Origin: an uncultured Collinsella sp.
GTDB lineage: Bacteria > Actinomycetota > Coriobacteriia > Coriobacteriales > Coriobacteriaceae
Assembly (NCBI GenBank): GCA_902496455.1
Contig: CABVAY010000004.1
Location: 8,862-72,861 of the forward strand
Length of the DNA: 64,000 nt
Reading direction: 5' to 3'
A model generated the notes under the pieces. It was not told where the DNA came from and did no database searches. It saw only the letters and a list, made by a program, of their open reading frames with translations. Each line of letters starts with the position of its first letter. The stretch's first letter is position 1. Below are positions 1 through 10,309 of this stretch, piece by piece. Position numbers and translations under genes: made by a program.

Positions 1-1002
1 GGCGTCGGCGCAGGCCTGGTCGATGGCGACCGGGTCGAAGCTCGCGAACATGCCGATGTCGTTGACGATAGGCGTATCGTTTTCGGGATGGCAGTCGCAG
101 TTGGGACTGATGTCCATGGCAAGCGAGATGTGGAAGCTCGGGCGGCCGTCGACGACGGCCTTCGTATACTCGGCGATCTTGCAGTTGAGCACGTCGGCCG
201 CGGCCTCATAACCGGGCTTGATGCAGTCCTGGTTGCATGCCGCAATGCAGCGTCCGCAGCCCACGCAGCGATCGTGGTCGATGGCAGCCACGTGCACCGT
301 GCGAGTAGCGCCGCTGGCAAGCTCGCGCTCGCGGGTGCCGTCGAACGAGATAGCGTTGTGCGCGCAGATCTTTTCGCAGGCATGGCAGCCAACGCAGTGC
401 TCGGTCGCGACGTTCGGCTTGCCGGCGGCATGCTGCTCCATCTTGCCGGCACGGCTGCCGCCTCCCATGCCCAGGTTCTTCATGGCGCCGCCAAAACCGG
501 CCTGCTCATGGCCCTTAAAGTGGGTGAGGCTGATCACGATATCGGCATCCATGAGCGCCTGACCGATCTTGGCCTCGTGCACGTACTCGCCGCCCTCGAC
601 CGGGACGAGCGCCTCGTCGGTGCCCTTGAGGCCGTCGGCAATGATGATCTGGCAACCCGTAGCATACGGGGTAAAGCCGTTCTGGTAGGCGGTATCGATG
701 TGCTCGAGCGCGTTTTTGCGGCTACCGACATAGAGCGTATTGCAGTCGGTGAGGAAGGGCTTGCCGCCCAGCTCCTTCACGACGTCCGCGACGGCGCGGG
801 CGTAGTTGGGGCGCAAAAAGCTCAGGTTGCCCAGCTCGCCAAAGTGAATCTTGATGGCGACGAACTTGTTCTCAAAGTCGATCTGCTCGATACCGGCGTG
901 ACGGATGAGGCGCTTGAGCTTGTCGAGCTGGCTCTCGCGAGCATGCGTGCGCAGGTTGGTGAAGTACACCTTAGCGGGTGCTGCGGGTGCAGTTGCGGTC
1001 AT
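1..1002 (-). CDS. DUF362 family iron-sulfur protein (C-terminus outside window)
   Basis: Reading the minus strand from the ATG at 1002 gives an open frame to the window edge, so the C-terminus is missing. The N-terminal half (VYFTNLRTHARE, then IKIHFGELGNLSFLRP) matches the DUF362 domain. At about residues 200-215 and 245-260 are two 4Fe-4S motifs, CVGCHACEKIC and CVGCGRCIAAC, each with the CxxCxxC spacing of bacterial ferredoxins. No signal peptide or membrane segment is visible, so it should be cytosolic. DUF362-ferredoxin proteins are common in strict anaerobes but have no firmly assigned reaction, so an electron-transfer role is inference. The start follows a purine-rich stretch. The gene reads away from the GGGGACAG hairpins at 1088-1258. 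Confidence 0.8.
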   Translation of the reverse strand, partial: MTATAPAAPAKVYFTNLRTHARESQLDKLKRLIRHAGIEQIDFENKFVAIKIHFGELGNLSFLRPNYARAVADVVKELGGKPFLTDCNTLYVGSRKNALEHIDTAYQNGFTPYATGCQIIIADGLKGTDEALVPVEGGEYVHEAKIGQALMDADIVISLTHFKGHEQAGFGGAMKNLGMGGGSRAGKMEQHAAGKPNVATEHCVGCHACEKICAHNAISFDGTRERELASGATRTVHVAAIDHDRCVGCGRCIAACNQDCIKPGYEAAADVLNCKIAEYTKAVVDGRPSFHISLAMDISPNCDCHPENDTPIVNDIGMFASFDPVAIDQACADA

Positions 1003-1087
1003 AGATCTATCCCCTCGGTCTATATGGCGTTACAGACATAAGAGGATGGTACCAGTTAAAGCAGAGGTAAAGTCAAGTACGGCACCT

Positions 1088-1258
1088 AGTCATTGGGGAC
1101 AGACTTAAATGACTGAAACCACTCATTGGGGACAGACTTAAATGAGTGCCTCGCCACTGGGCGCTAGGGACGTTCCTTTCCTGCCGGCAGCTGGGGGCAG
1201 TCCTTGCCCCAGCCTGGCCAGCGAGTCGGCGAGTCAGCAAAGACTGTCCCCGATGACT
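1088..1258. repeat. Cluster of three GGGGACAG-loop hairpins
   Basis: Three short hairpins share the loop sequence GGGGACAG on different stems. The first (1088-1114) has arms AGTCATT and AATGACT. The second (1121-1147) has arms ACTCATT and AATGAGT, so its stem differs from the first by a compensated base change. The third lies on the minus strand (1232-1258) with arms AGTCA and TGACT and runs into the stop codon of the ABC permease at 1257. Between them is a GC-rich stretch (1165-1200) with the words GGGACGTTCCTTT and CTGCCGGCAG; both also occur near 50700-50730. Confidence 0.8.
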
Positions 1259-3923
1259 ACTCTTGGACTTTGAGTGCCTCGGCCAGGCCCACACGTTTGA
1301 TGGAACGCATGTGCAGCAACGCCACGACCAGATAGGTTGCAAAGCCGATTCCTGCGCACGCCGCCATGGACCACCAGGGCACGTAGATCTCGATATTGCC
1401 GTTGTAGGCGAGCAGCATCGAGCGGAAGATGGCCGTGAGCGAGCCAATAATGACCGGCAGGCTCAGCACGAGCGACGCCGCCACGCACAACGTGATCGAG
1501 CGGATGTACAGATGCGAGATCTCGCTATCGCGATAGCCAAAGACTTTCATGTAGCTGATCGAACGGGCGCTGTGGTCGATCACCGCCTTGGTCAGCAGGT
1601 ACATAAACAGCAGGAAGATAAACACCGCGAGCCCGATCATCATTCCGATCATTTTGCTCATCATGCCGATGAACTGGTCGCCCACGGCCCGCATGTCGTC
1701 GGGCGTGGTATCGCCGGCAAAGTAACGAGCATCGAGGTCGAGCTTCTCGTCGCTCACATAGCCGTTAAAGTAGGCGGCGTCGTTGCCGAACAGTTCGTTA
1801 AAGTCGTCGATACTCATATAGATATTCATGTCCGACTTTGAGCCCCAGGTGGCGTCCTTGCCCGCGTACTCAAGGGAATAATGCTCCCCCTCGTACTTGT
1901 CGATGAGCGTGACCTTCTGGCCCTCGCTCCAGCCAAACTTGTCGAGCAGGCCGCTGCCAAAGACGACGCGCCCATCGCCAACGTCCAGCCCTTTCCAGTA
2001 GCGCGAATCGGGCGAGATGCCGTAGACAGAAATCGTCTCCTCGCCATTACCATCGCCGCGGTCGTATTGCAGCTGGTAAACGGCATATTTCTCGGCCTGC
2101 GCGATTGCGCCCGCGCCGTTGTCAATCGTGTTGACCGGGTGGATATCGTCGTTGACAGCGTCAATCTTAGAGGCCTTGTCGATCAGGTCGATAGCCTCGT
2201 CGCGGTTGCAGCCGAAGGCATCGGCAAGGTCATCGAGGCGCGCATAAAGCGCATCCTTCTTGTCCTGGACCTTGGCAAGCGCATCCTGCGCTGCGGTCAG
2301 GCTCTCGGCAGACGGAGATGCGGTCGCGGCATCAGCTGCCGTCTGCGCCGCATCGGCCGCGTCGTCAAGCTCGTCATCGGCATCCTGAGCGGCGGAAAGC
2401 AGCGCGCCGTCAACCGGCTGCAAGCGCTCGAGTGCCGACCACTGCTCGCGCTCCTCGGCAGTACCCTCGAGCTCCAGCGGCGCCTTGAGCGTGTACTGGT
2501 GCTCGGCGACCAGGCCTGTCTCGAGGTTGTCCGCATAGTGCGTCATCGTGGGCAGAATCGCCAGGCCAAAGAGCAGCAGCAGCGACGCAAACGCAATGCC
2601 CACGAAGAGCGTGGCGAAGTTGCCCAGGTTGCGCAGGAAGATACGCAGGCGGAAGCGGGAAACAAAACCCATGCGCTCCGGCAGCTGCAAGCCGCGCTTG
2701 GTGCCCGATTTGCCGCTCGCCTCGTGACGAAGGAACTGCAACGGCGTCTTGCCCATCTTGCGAAGCAGACCAACCAGCGTGATGAGGACGAGCGCGGCGG
2801 CGGGAACTACGGCGCACTTCACAAAGATCTCCCAGCTCCAGTACACCTGGAAGGGCGGCAGGCTATACGAACCGTAATAGAGGCTGCGCATGGGCTCGGT
2901 AAAGAACACAACGCCGAGCGCAGTGCCCAAAAGCGCCGCGACCACGCCCACGATAGCGGGAAGCGCAAGGTAGTGCAGCACGATCTCGCGTCGACGATAG
3001 CCGCTGGCGAGCAGCGTGCCGATGATGGCGCCCTCCTCCTCGATGGTGGCGTCGGTAAGGACCACAAAGACGAACGCCATGATCACGATGATGATGTCGA
3101 GCAGCGTCATCCACATCATAGAGTCGCCGTCCACGTCATCGCGCGCATAGCCAATGCCCTGATTGGAATCGGCGTCGATCAGATCGTCCACGCGCGCATC
3201 GGCGTCGGTCAGTGCCTCGACCATATCTTGCTCGGCGTCGATGCGGTCCGCGGTGGGGAGGTCGCGATCGGTAAAGGTGAAGGAGTAGGTGTAGGCGGGT
3301 GCGCCGCCGGCATCTTCGAGCGCGGCAAAGCCGCCATCGGTGACCTCGGCCACGCCGTACGTGATGGTGTTCACCGTAAAGTCCGAATTGTCGAGGAACA
3401 GCGCCTGGCTATCGGGCTGGGTCATGATGCCGCAGATGATGTAGGTGCGGCCCTCAGGCTCAACCTTATCGCCCACGGCGAGGTCGTTGTTGGTGGCGAA
3501 GACACGGTCGATGGCTACCTCATCGTCCGTCTTGGGCTCCCTGCCCTCACAGTAGGACGCGATATCGACCTTGGTGCGGTGCGCATAGGTGCGCAGCGTG
3601 CGCTTGGTGCCGTCGTCGCCGGCGGTCTTTTTGATGATGGCGTCGATGGAGAAATTCTTGTAGAGCGTGACGCCGCCGACGTCGTCGGCCGCGTCCTCGG
3701 CGGCCTTGAGCTGCTCGTCGGTAGCCTCGAAGGAGGTGGTCACGCGGCCGTCCTCAATCGTGTAGTCGTCGCGTATGTCGTCGATAAGGCAACCGATGGA
3801 ATGCGCCGCGAGCAAAAAGCCCGAGGTAAGGGCAATGCTTCCGCACATAAGCAAAAAGATGCCCAGGTACTTGCCGATATTGCGGCGCAGCTCGCGCGGG
3901 AGACGTTTTGCGAGAGGTGTCAT
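1257..3923 (-). CDS. MacB/FtsX-type ABC transporter permease
   Basis: This is an 888-residue permease in the FtsX/MacB superfamily. An N-terminal membrane helix (about 15-38) is followed by an extracytoplasmic domain. Then come three helices of a first FtsX domain (about 260-395), another helix (about 430-455), a second large extracytoplasmic domain with an alanine/aspartate-rich coiled coil (about 500-590), and a C-terminal FtsX domain (about 750-885). Two FtsX domains of this size are typical of Gram-positive exporters linked to antimicrobial-peptide resistance or lipid/protein release; the substrate is unknown. ATG 3923 is preferred because a GGCGG-like ribosome site precedes it; a TTG 15 bases upstream would overlap the ATPase gene. 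It lies 8 bases behind the ATPase gene and must pair with it. Confidence 0.85.
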   Translation of the reverse strand: MTPLAKRLPRELRRNIGKYLGIFLLMCGSIALTSGFLLAAHSIGCLIDDIRDDYTIEDGRVTTSFEATDEQLKAAEDAADDVGGVTLYKNFSIDAIIKKTAGDDGTKRTLRTYAHRTKVDIASYCEGREPKTDDEVAIDRVFATNNDLAVGDKVEPEGRTYIICGIMTQPDSQALFLDNSDFTVNTITYGVAEVTDGGFAALEDAGGAPAYTYSFTFTDRDLPTADRIDAEQDMVEALTDADARVDDLIDADSNQGIGYARDDVDGDSMMWMTLLDIIIVIMAFVFVVLTDATIEEEGAIIGTLLASGYRRREIVLHYLALPAIVGVVAALLGTALGVVFFTEPMRSLYYGSYSLPPFQVYWSWEIFVKCAVVPAAALVLITLVGLLRKMGKTPLQFLRHEASGKSGTKRGLQLPERMGFVSRFRLRIFLRNLGNFATLFVGIAFASLLLLFGLAILPTMTHYADNLETGLVAEHQYTLKAPLELEGTAEEREQWSALERLQPVDGALLSAAQDADDELDDAADAAQTAADAATASPSAESLTAAQDALAKVQDKKDALYARLDDLADAFGCNRDEAIDLIDKASKIDAVNDDIHPVNTIDNGAGAIAQAEKYAVYQLQYDRGDGNGEETISVYGISPDSRYWKGLDVGDGRVVFGSGLLDKFGWSEGQKVTLIDKYEGEHYSLEYAGKDATWGSKSDMNIYMSIDDFNELFGNDAAYFNGYVSDEKLDLDARYFAGDTTPDDMRAVGDQFIGMMSKMIGMMIGLAVFIFLLFMYLLTKAVIDHSARSISYMKVFGYRDSEISHLYIRSITLCVAASLVLSLPVIIGSLTAIFRSMLLAYNGNIEIYVPWWSMAACAGIGFATYLVVALLHMRSIKRVGLAEALKVQE

Positions 3924-3931
3924 GGCGCCGC

Positions 3932-4657
<726 letters not shown>

Positions 4658-4738
4658 TGTTAGCCTCGTACTACTTTAAGAACGTAATAGTAAACCTTGG
4701 CGAACTATTTTGGGGCGAGGGCTAGGATTTATTTCAGA

Positions 4739-5944
4739 CTAGGCGCGGGATTTGGCGCGTGCGAGAGTCAGGCCTACGGCGGCAATGGCGGCGGCGAAGA
4801 GCACGGTGACGCCCAGGTCGCAGGCGATGTCGCCCAACACGGCAGACGTCAGGTCCGAAGCAAGCGCCTTGCCGATCGCGTCGTTCACCCAATACGTCGG
4901 CACAAAGTGCGCCACCGTCTGCACGGCCGAGCCCATGAGCGACAGCGGCATCCAAGCGCCGCCCAAAAACGTCATGAGCATGCCGAGCAGGTTGCCCACA
5001 CCGTTGAGCAGCTCCTCACGCGCACCCAGGCTCGAAAGGGCAAAGCCAACGGCCAGAGGCGTGCACGCCAGGGCAAACGTCGCCGCCAGCGCCAGGCACA
5101 CACGACCCACGCCGACCTCGGCAACCGCGCCGGCAAAGCCCACGACGCCCATCATGCTCGACACAAACCAGATGCAGACGGTGAGCACTGCGGCAGCCGC
5201 GAACACGGCAAGCGAGCGCTGGCGCTCGGAGACCGGGCCGGCATCCATACGACGCACGCGCTCGGGCTCGTTCATGCCCGAGAACACCAACCCCACCGAT
5301 ACGATGACCGACGAGATAATCGCGTACGCGCCAAAGTTGAAATACGACTCGAGCGTGGCGGCAGCCGTCGAGTCGACCTTGACCTGCTCGATCTGGACCT
5401 CCGCGCGCTTTGCAGCGGCATGCTCGGCAGCCTTGGCAACGTCGCCGTTGGAGGCAGCGGGCTCAAGCGCCGCCGCAGCGCCCGCGAGCGAGATCCAGCG
5501 CGAGGCCTCGGCAGACGAAAGCGCCGCCGCCATGGTGCCGGAACCGTAGGTCACGTCGAGCTTGGGCAGGGCCTCCCCCGCGCGGGCAGCCGCAACGAGG
5601 TCGTCCTCAAACTCCTCCGGGATAAAGAACACGCAGTCGGCGCTGCCCTTGGCGCTGTTGCTCTTGGAGAGCGCGTCCGCAAGGTCGTACGTATCGTCGC
5701 CGATGCCCGTGACCAGCTCAAAACGCGAACCCAGATGCTTGGTAAGCGCACGCGAAAGGTCGCTGTCGTCGCGGTCGACCACGATCACGTTGGCATCGTA
5801 GGGCTTGTACTCGGTGAGCTGCGACGAGTTCCAGCTCACCGATGCCGCGATGAATACGCCCATGAGCGAGATGAACACCGTATAGATGAGCAGGTAGAAC
5901 GGGTGCGCCAGCGCCATGCGAAGCGCGGTCTTAAAGGTGCTCAT
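4739..5944 (-). CDS. ABC-2 type transporter permease
   Basis: A 401-residue membrane protein with one N-terminal helix (about 15-37), a large extracytoplasmic region (about 40-215), and a C-terminal block of five or six helices (about 220-395), the layout of ABC-2 permeases in the ABC2_membrane_3 group. The ATG at 5944 follows a good GGAAGGAG site and overlaps the end of the upstream permease gene by 14 bases, so translation is probably coupled. It ends the operon ATPase-permease-permease (8065 to 4739). The two related but distinct permeases most likely form a heterodimer. Exporters of this type move drugs, lipids, polymers or bacteriocins; nothing here fixes the substrate. Confidence 0.85.
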   Translation of the reverse strand: MSTFKTALRMALAHPFYLLIYTVFISLMGVFIAASVSWNSSQLTEYKPYDANVIVVDRDDSDLSRALTKHLGSRFELVTGIGDDTYDLADALSKSNSAKGSADCVFFIPEEFEDDLVAAARAGEALPKLDVTYGSGTMAAALSSAEASRWISLAGAAAALEPAASNGDVAKAAEHAAAKRAEVQIEQVKVDSTAAATLESYFNFGAYAIISSVIVSVGLVFSGMNEPERVRRMDAGPVSERQRSLAVFAAAAVLTVCIWFVSSMMGVVGFAGAVAEVGVGRVCLALAATFALACTPLAVGFALSSLGAREELLNGVGNLLGMLMTFLGGAWMPLSLMGSAVQTVAHFVPTYWVNDAIGKALASDLTSAVLGDIACDLGVTVLFAAAIAAVGLTLARAKSRA

Positions 5945-7118
5945 AGCGACTCCTTCCAAAGATCAGCGTAGCGGCGGCGACAAACACCAGGGCCATCAGG
6001 ACGAGCGCGCCCGCGCGAACAGCGAAGGGCCCCAGGTCCTCAAAGAAATACAGGCGATTGAACATGTCGCAGATGAGCTTGACGGGGTTGAACCAGCACT
6101 CGGCCGGGCAGGCGCGGGCGACGTCGTCGGCAAGCGCCATCGCCGGCTCGCCGTAGAGGCCGGCGAACAGGGCGCACGTGGTAGCAAAGCCCGTGAGGAT
6201 GCCGGACTTGGACGCCTTGCCGCCCTTAACGGGAAGTGTGCCCACAAAGAGTCCCAGGCCCGTGGCGGCAAGCGCGGAAGCGGCGCCGCCCACCAGACAC
6301 AGCCCCTCGCGCCCGCCAAAGTCGACGCCCACGACCAGGCGCACGTAGCCGATTGCGATCGCCATCGAGGCGAAGGAAACCAGCCACGAGCCGACAAAGA
6401 TGCCGGCCAGCGACGCCGTCTTGGAAAGGCTGCCCACGCAGCGACGCGCGCCAAGGCCCGACAGATTGGGCTGCAGATCGACGACGCTCAAGGCGGCAAA
6501 CTCGGCAGACATCATCGCGACCAGGCCAAAGAGCGCGTAATAGTAGATGACCGTGCCATCGGGTGTGGTGCGTGTCAGGCTTACGCGGCGGGTACTGCCC
6601 TCGAGCGACAGGGCGCGCGCAACCGCCTCCGGGTCGGCGAGCGCCGCCGGGCTGTCCTGGGCAATCTGGGACATGAGCTCGGCATTTTGTGTATACGAGC
6701 TTGCCACCGTCTCCAGAATGCTGCGATCGGTGAGCACCGATGAGGCACGCGAGCTGTCGTAGCTCGATAGCAGTGTGAGCTTGGGTACGCCTGCGTCGTC
6801 GACCGTATAGATGCCCGCAACCTCGCCGGCCTTAAGCGCACGGTTCGCATCGGCTGCGTCGTCGCACTCGTGAATCTCGAGCAGCTGATCGTCGCTCTCC
6901 TTGGCAAGCGACGTCGCCACGTCCTTAAAGGTCGAGGCGTCCCAGGCCTCGTCCGCTATGACGGCAACCGGCACCGGGTCGACCGTGCCGTCGGAGCTGA
7001 GGTTCGCGAACATAAACATAAACATCGTGGAAAGCGCGACGGGAAAGACCGCGCCCCAAACCCATGTACTCGGCCGGCGCAGCAGCGTCTTGACCGTAAT
7101 GATAATGGTGTTGAACAT
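5931..7118 (-). CDS. ABC-2 type transporter permease
   Basis: A 395-residue ABC-2 permease starting MFNTIIITVKTLLRRP, with one N-terminal helix (about 20-40), a large external domain (about 45-210) and a six-helix C-terminal bundle. The longer reading frame begins further upstream inside the ATPase gene, but ATG 7118 lies 8 bases behind the ATPase stop and gives a membrane-protein N-terminus like that of its partner, so it is preferred. Its C-terminal helices resemble those of the downstream permease, which suggests an old gene duplication. Substrate unknown; probably controlled by the divergent two-component system at 8263-10034. Confidence 0.85.
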   Translation of the reverse strand: MFNTIIITVKTLLRRPSTWVWGAVFPVALSTMFMFMFANLSSDGTVDPVPVAVIADEAWDASTFKDVATSLAKESDDQLLEIHECDDAADANRALKAGEVAGIYTVDDAGVPKLTLLSSYDSSRASSVLTDRSILETVASSYTQNAELMSQIAQDSPAALADPEAVARALSLEGSTRRVSLTRTTPDGTVIYYYALFGLVAMMSAEFAALSVVDLQPNLSGLGARRCVGSLSKTASLAGIFVGSWLVSFASMAIAIGYVRLVVGVDFGGREGLCLVGGAASALAATGLGLFVGTLPVKGGKASKSGILTGFATTCALFAGLYGEPAMALADDVARACPAECWFNPVKLICDMFNRLYFFEDLGPFAVRAGALVLMALVFVAAATLIFGRSRYEHL

Positions 7119-7126
7119 GGCGCCCC

Positions 7127-8065
7127 CTAGTCGCGCAGCTCGCGGCCGGTGATCTCGAGGAACACGTCGTTGAGGGTCGGTGGCTCGCTCCACACGCGGC
7201 CGAGCGCCACGTCGGCGGCGCGCAGCGTGTCGAGGATGTCGACCAAATTGTGCGGGCTCGCTTCGCAGGTGCAGACGAGCTCGCCGCCGGACAGCTCAAC
7301 CGAAAGCACGTGCTCGAGGGCGCGCAGCCGCTCGACCGTGGCGGTCTCGACGGCGCCCACCTCGACGGTCACGCGCTCGCCCATCTGAATCATGCGTTTG
7401 AGCTCGTCGTTGGTGCCCTGCGCCAGCACGCGGCCGCCGTCCATGATCATGATGCGGCTGCAGATCTGCTCGACTTCCTCCATGTAATGGCTGGTATACA
7501 CCACCGTGGCGCCCTCGTCGCGCAGGCGGCAGATGCCCTCCAGGATGGCGTTGCGGCTCTGCGGGTCGACCGCCACCGTGGGCTCGTCAAAGAAGATGAG
7601 CTCGGGCTTGTGCGCGATGCCGCAGGCGATGTTGAGGCGACGCGCCAGGCCGCCCGAGAGCTTGCCAGGGCGGAACTTAGCAAAGTCGCCCAGCCCGACA
7701 AAGTCGATCGCCTCGTCTACCAGCGCACGGCGGCGCTTGCGGTCGTTGACGTACAGGCTACAGAAATAGTCGATGTTCTCGCGCACCGTGAGCTCGTCGA
7801 ACACCGCTACCTGCTGCGGCACCACGCCTATGCGGCGCTTGAGGTCGTAGCGGGCGGGCGTCATGGGCTCGCCGAACAGCTCGATGGTGCCTTTGTCGTA
7901 GGCGAGCAGCTGCAGAATGCAGTTGATGGACGTGGTCTTGCCCGAGCCGTTGGGGCCCAGCAGGCCAAAGATCTCGCCGGGGGCGATGCTCAGGTTAAAG
8001 TGGTCGAGCGCGATAAGATCGTCGTAGCGCTTGACGAGGTTTTCGACGTGGACGATGTCTGTCAT
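7127..8065 (-). CDS. ABC-2 exporter ATP-binding protein (CcmA/DrrA type)
   Basis: A 312-residue ABC ATPase of the multidrug/CcmA class. Walker A is LGPNGSGKTT, the signature LSGGLARR, and Walker B is LIFFDEPTVAVDP. After the nucleotide-binding domain, about 90 residues form the C-terminal extension common in DrrA-like proteins. It carries VAVDP where TVGLDP is more common, a mild variation. GGAAGGG lies just before the ATG at 8065. It is the first gene of the exporter operon. Its start is 198 bases from a histidine kinase gene running the other way, a common arrangement in which the kinase and regulator control the exporter. Confidence 0.9.
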   Translation of the reverse strand: MTDIVHVENLVKRYDDLIALDHFNLSIAPGEIFGLLGPNGSGKTTSINCILQLLAYDKGTIELFGEPMTPARYDLKRRIGVVPQQVAVFDELTVRENIDYFCSLYVNDRKRRRALVDEAIDFVGLGDFAKFRPGKLSGGLARRLNIACGIAHKPELIFFDEPTVAVDPQSRNAILEGICRLRDEGATVVYTSHYMEEVEQICSRIMIMDGGRVLAQGTNDELKRMIQMGERVTVEVGAVETATVERLRALEHVLSVELSGGELVCTCEASPHNLVDILDTLRAADVALGRVWSEPPTLNDVFLEITGRELRD

Positions 8066-8250
8066 GAGGCGGCCCTTCCGTTGATTGCGGCCCGGTACGA
8101 TTGCATCATCGCAGGAGCCGCCGGCGCACGCCAGTGAGCTTTGTCACGAGTGCGGGGCTTGGCCGTGCGGCCCGCCGACGTCCCCGCTTTGCCGCACGGG
8201 AGGAATGTCACGGTTGCGCAGGCGGCTCCTCCACCACGCGCGGGTTCGCG

Positions 8251-8256
8251 TACAAT
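8251..8256 (+). promoter_or_regulatory. -10 box TACAAT immediately before the kinase ATG
   Basis: TACAAT lies six bases before the ATG at 8263. Transcription would be expected to begin at or very near that ATG, which suggests a leaderless mRNA. No convincing -35 box is seen at the usual distance. Confidence 0.45.
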
Positions 8257-8262
8257 ACCCGT

Positions 8263-9408
8263 ATGAACAGGCTTTTCGACAAATCGATCGTGCTGGCGTG
8301 CTGCATTGCGGCCGCCATGGGCCTTGCTGTGGACGCTCGCCTGGTCGCGGCGTTTTGCCTTGGCGTTATTGCCACCTCGCTGGCCGAGGTCGTACAGGGG
8401 GAACGCACACGCCACGCAAGCGAGACCGCAAGTTACGCTTACATCATCGCGGCTGTCTTCGTGCCGACGTTTGTGCCGTTTGCGCCTCTCGCCCTCTATG
8501 ACATCGCGCGACGCGTGCGCCGTGAACGCATCTGGCCCGCGCTGGCGATTGGCGCAGTGTTTGTCTGCGCGCTTGTCGCGGACCTTCGCGGCGGCGCGCT
8601 CACCACCCGAACGCTGCTGCTAACCGCCATCCTTTCGGTCGCCGCCACGTTGCTGTCGCTGCGCACCGCGCAGCTGGAGCGCGAACAGGAACGCATGCGT
8701 CGCACCCGCGACGAGCTGCAAGAACGAGCCCTCGCGCTCGAAGCGCGCAACCGTGACCTTGCCGACCGCCAGGACTACGAAGTCGAGCTCGCGACGCTCG
8801 CCGAACGCGCCCGCATCGCGCGCGAGATCCACGATAACGTCGGGCACCAGCTCACGCGCGCCTCACTGCAGGCCGAAGCCCTACGCGTGGTCCACGCCGA
8901 CGAGCCCAGGGTTGCCGCCGATTTCGCCGACGTCAAACGCACGGTTGACGAGGCGCTCCAGCTTGTGCGCACCAGCGTCCACGCGCTCAACGACAACGCC
9001 GTCGACCTTTCCGTGCAGCTCGAACGCATTGTTGAAGGCGCGCGCTCGGACGGCGGCCCGCAGATTGAGCTTGAAGTTTTGGCCGAGCATGCACCCGCAA
9101 ACGTCGCCAACTGTTTTGCGGCGGTCCTGCGCGAGGCGCTTTCCAACGCCATGCGCCACGCTTGCGCCCAAACCGTCACCGTACGATGCATGGAGCATCC
9201 GTCGTTTTACCAGCTTGTCGTTACCGACGATGGCGCGGGCGGGGTCCAAGCAAGCGGCCGCGGCGCTGCGGAGGGCATGGGGCTCGCCTCCATGCGCGAG
9301 CGCATCGAGGCGCTTGGCGGCGCCTTCACCGCCGGCCCGCGTGCCAGCGCCGGCGGCTGGCGCGTGTTTGCCACCGTTCCCAAACAGCAAGGAGATGAGG
9401 ACCGATGA
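8263..9408 (+). CDS. Sensor histidine kinase, NarL/DesK class
   Basis: A 381-residue membrane kinase. Four to five hydrophobic helices fill the first 135 residues with almost no external sensing domain, so it may sense the membrane or its transporter partner. A short coiled coil leads to the HisKA_3 dimerisation box AREIHDNVGHQLT, where the His is the phospho-acceptor. The C-terminal HATPase domain has N-box EALSNAMRHA and glycine boxes DDGAGG and GMGLASMRER. The frame stays open upstream to 8101, but the ATG at 8263 starts a natural membrane N-terminus. Its stop overlaps the regulator's start (ATGA), so the two are co-translated. The cognate target is probably the divergent ABC-2 exporter. 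Confidence 0.9.
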   Translation: MNRLFDKSIVLACCIAAAMGLAVDARLVAAFCLGVIATSLAEVVQGERTRHASETASYAYIIAAVFVPTFVPFAPLALYDIARRVRRERIWPALAIGAVFVCALVADLRGGALTTRTLLLTAILSVAATLLSLRTAQLEREQERMRRTRDELQERALALEARNRDLADRQDYEVELATLAERARIAREIHDNVGHQLTRASLQAEALRVVHADEPRVAADFADVKRTVDEALQLVRTSVHALNDNAVDLSVQLERIVEGARSDGGPQIELEVLAEHAPANVANCFAAVLREALSNAMRHACAQTVTVRCMEHPSFYQLVVTDDGAGGVQASGRGAAEGMGLASMRERIEALGGAFTAGPRASAGGWRVFATVPKQQGDEDR

Positions 9409-10034
9409 GGCTCATCGTTGTCGACGACGACCGCCTAGTGGTCGATTCGCTCAAGATTATCCTGGGTGCCCAGCCGCAGATCGAAGTGGTGGGCACCGGC
9501 GCCAACGGCGACGACGCGGTCGTGCTCTACGCCGAGCACACACCCGATATCGCGCTGCTCGACATTCAGATGCCGGGACGCGACGGCCTATCGGCGGCGC
9601 GCGAAATCCTTGAGCGCGATCCTGCAGCACGCGTGGTGTTTCTGACAACATTCTCGGATGACGAGTACATTGTGTCGGCGCTTAAACTGGGCGCCCGCGG
9701 CTACCTGATTAAAACCGATGTCGCCGCCATTCCGCCGGCGTTGGCACAAGTCATGGACGGCAAACGCGTGCTCGAGGGCAAGGCGATCGAGGATATCAAC
9801 TTTGATGGGGCGGGCGTCGAGGCCGGCGCGACCCGCCGGCCCGCAGCCTTCGCCAGCCTGACCGACCGCGAGTTCGAAGTCGCCGAACTCATCGCCCGCG
9901 GACTCGACAACAAGGAGATTGCCGCCACGGCATACATGGGCGAAGGCACCGTGCGCAACCACATCAGCTCAATCCTAGCCAAAATGGGCCTACGCAACCG
10001 CACCCAAATCGCCATCGCCTATTTGCGAGGCTAG
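9405..10034 (+). CDS. LuxR/NarL-family response regulator
   Basis: This 209-residue regulator has a receiver domain (residues 1-120) with the acidic pair VDDD near the start, phospho-acceptor Asp in LLDIQMPGRDG, and the conserved Thr/Lys late in the domain (FLTTF, YLIKTD). A LuxR-type helix-turn-helix follows (about 145-205: LTDREFEVAELIARG, then NKEIA and GTVRNHI). Start and stop overlap the kinase gene, which fixes the pairing. It probably activates or represses the adjacent ABC-2 exporter. Length and domain order are standard. Confidence 0.92.
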   Translation: MRLIVVDDDRLVVDSLKIILGAQPQIEVVGTGANGDDAVVLYAEHTPDIALLDIQMPGRDGLSAAREILERDPAARVVFLTTFSDDEYIVSALKLGARGYLIKTDVAAIPPALAQVMDGKRVLEGKAIEDINFDGAGVEAGATRRPAAFASLTDREFEVAELIARGLDNKEIAATAYMGEGTVRNHISSILAKMGLRNRTQIAIAYLRG

Positions 10035-10065
10035 CCGCTGGCTGCCGCCAATTTGATGCCATTTC

Positions 10066-10218
10066 AAAACTATGCCGGTTTACTACGATGAACCGCATAT
10101 CTCCGACCACGGCAAATTGCGCACTTACAAAACCGCAGGTAGAACACTTGCGATATTTGCAAAAATGCGGGTGTGGTCAGGAATCTCGGATTCATCGTAG
10201 TAAACCGGCATAGTTTTG
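10066..10218. repeat. Hairpin-ended intergenic element, copy B
   Basis: A perfect 28-bp inverted repeat (10066-10093 and 10191-10218) encloses about 97 bases. In reverse orientation the interior aligns with the elements at 10310-10469 and 17137-17290; all three contain CTACCTGCGGTTTTG and a nearby TGGTCGG/TGGTTGG word. The outer arm half (CAAAACTATGCCGG) is shared with the 17137 copy, but the inner arm half (TTTACTACGATGAA) is its own. No coding potential is apparent. Confidence 0.8.
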
Positions 10219-10309
10219 TTCGGGCGGCCCTGCATGAGTGTCTCCGCCAGCCTCGCGGGACCAAAATGATCCGTTTTCTTCCGCCCGCGGAGATCGACTG
10301 ACGGCGCCC

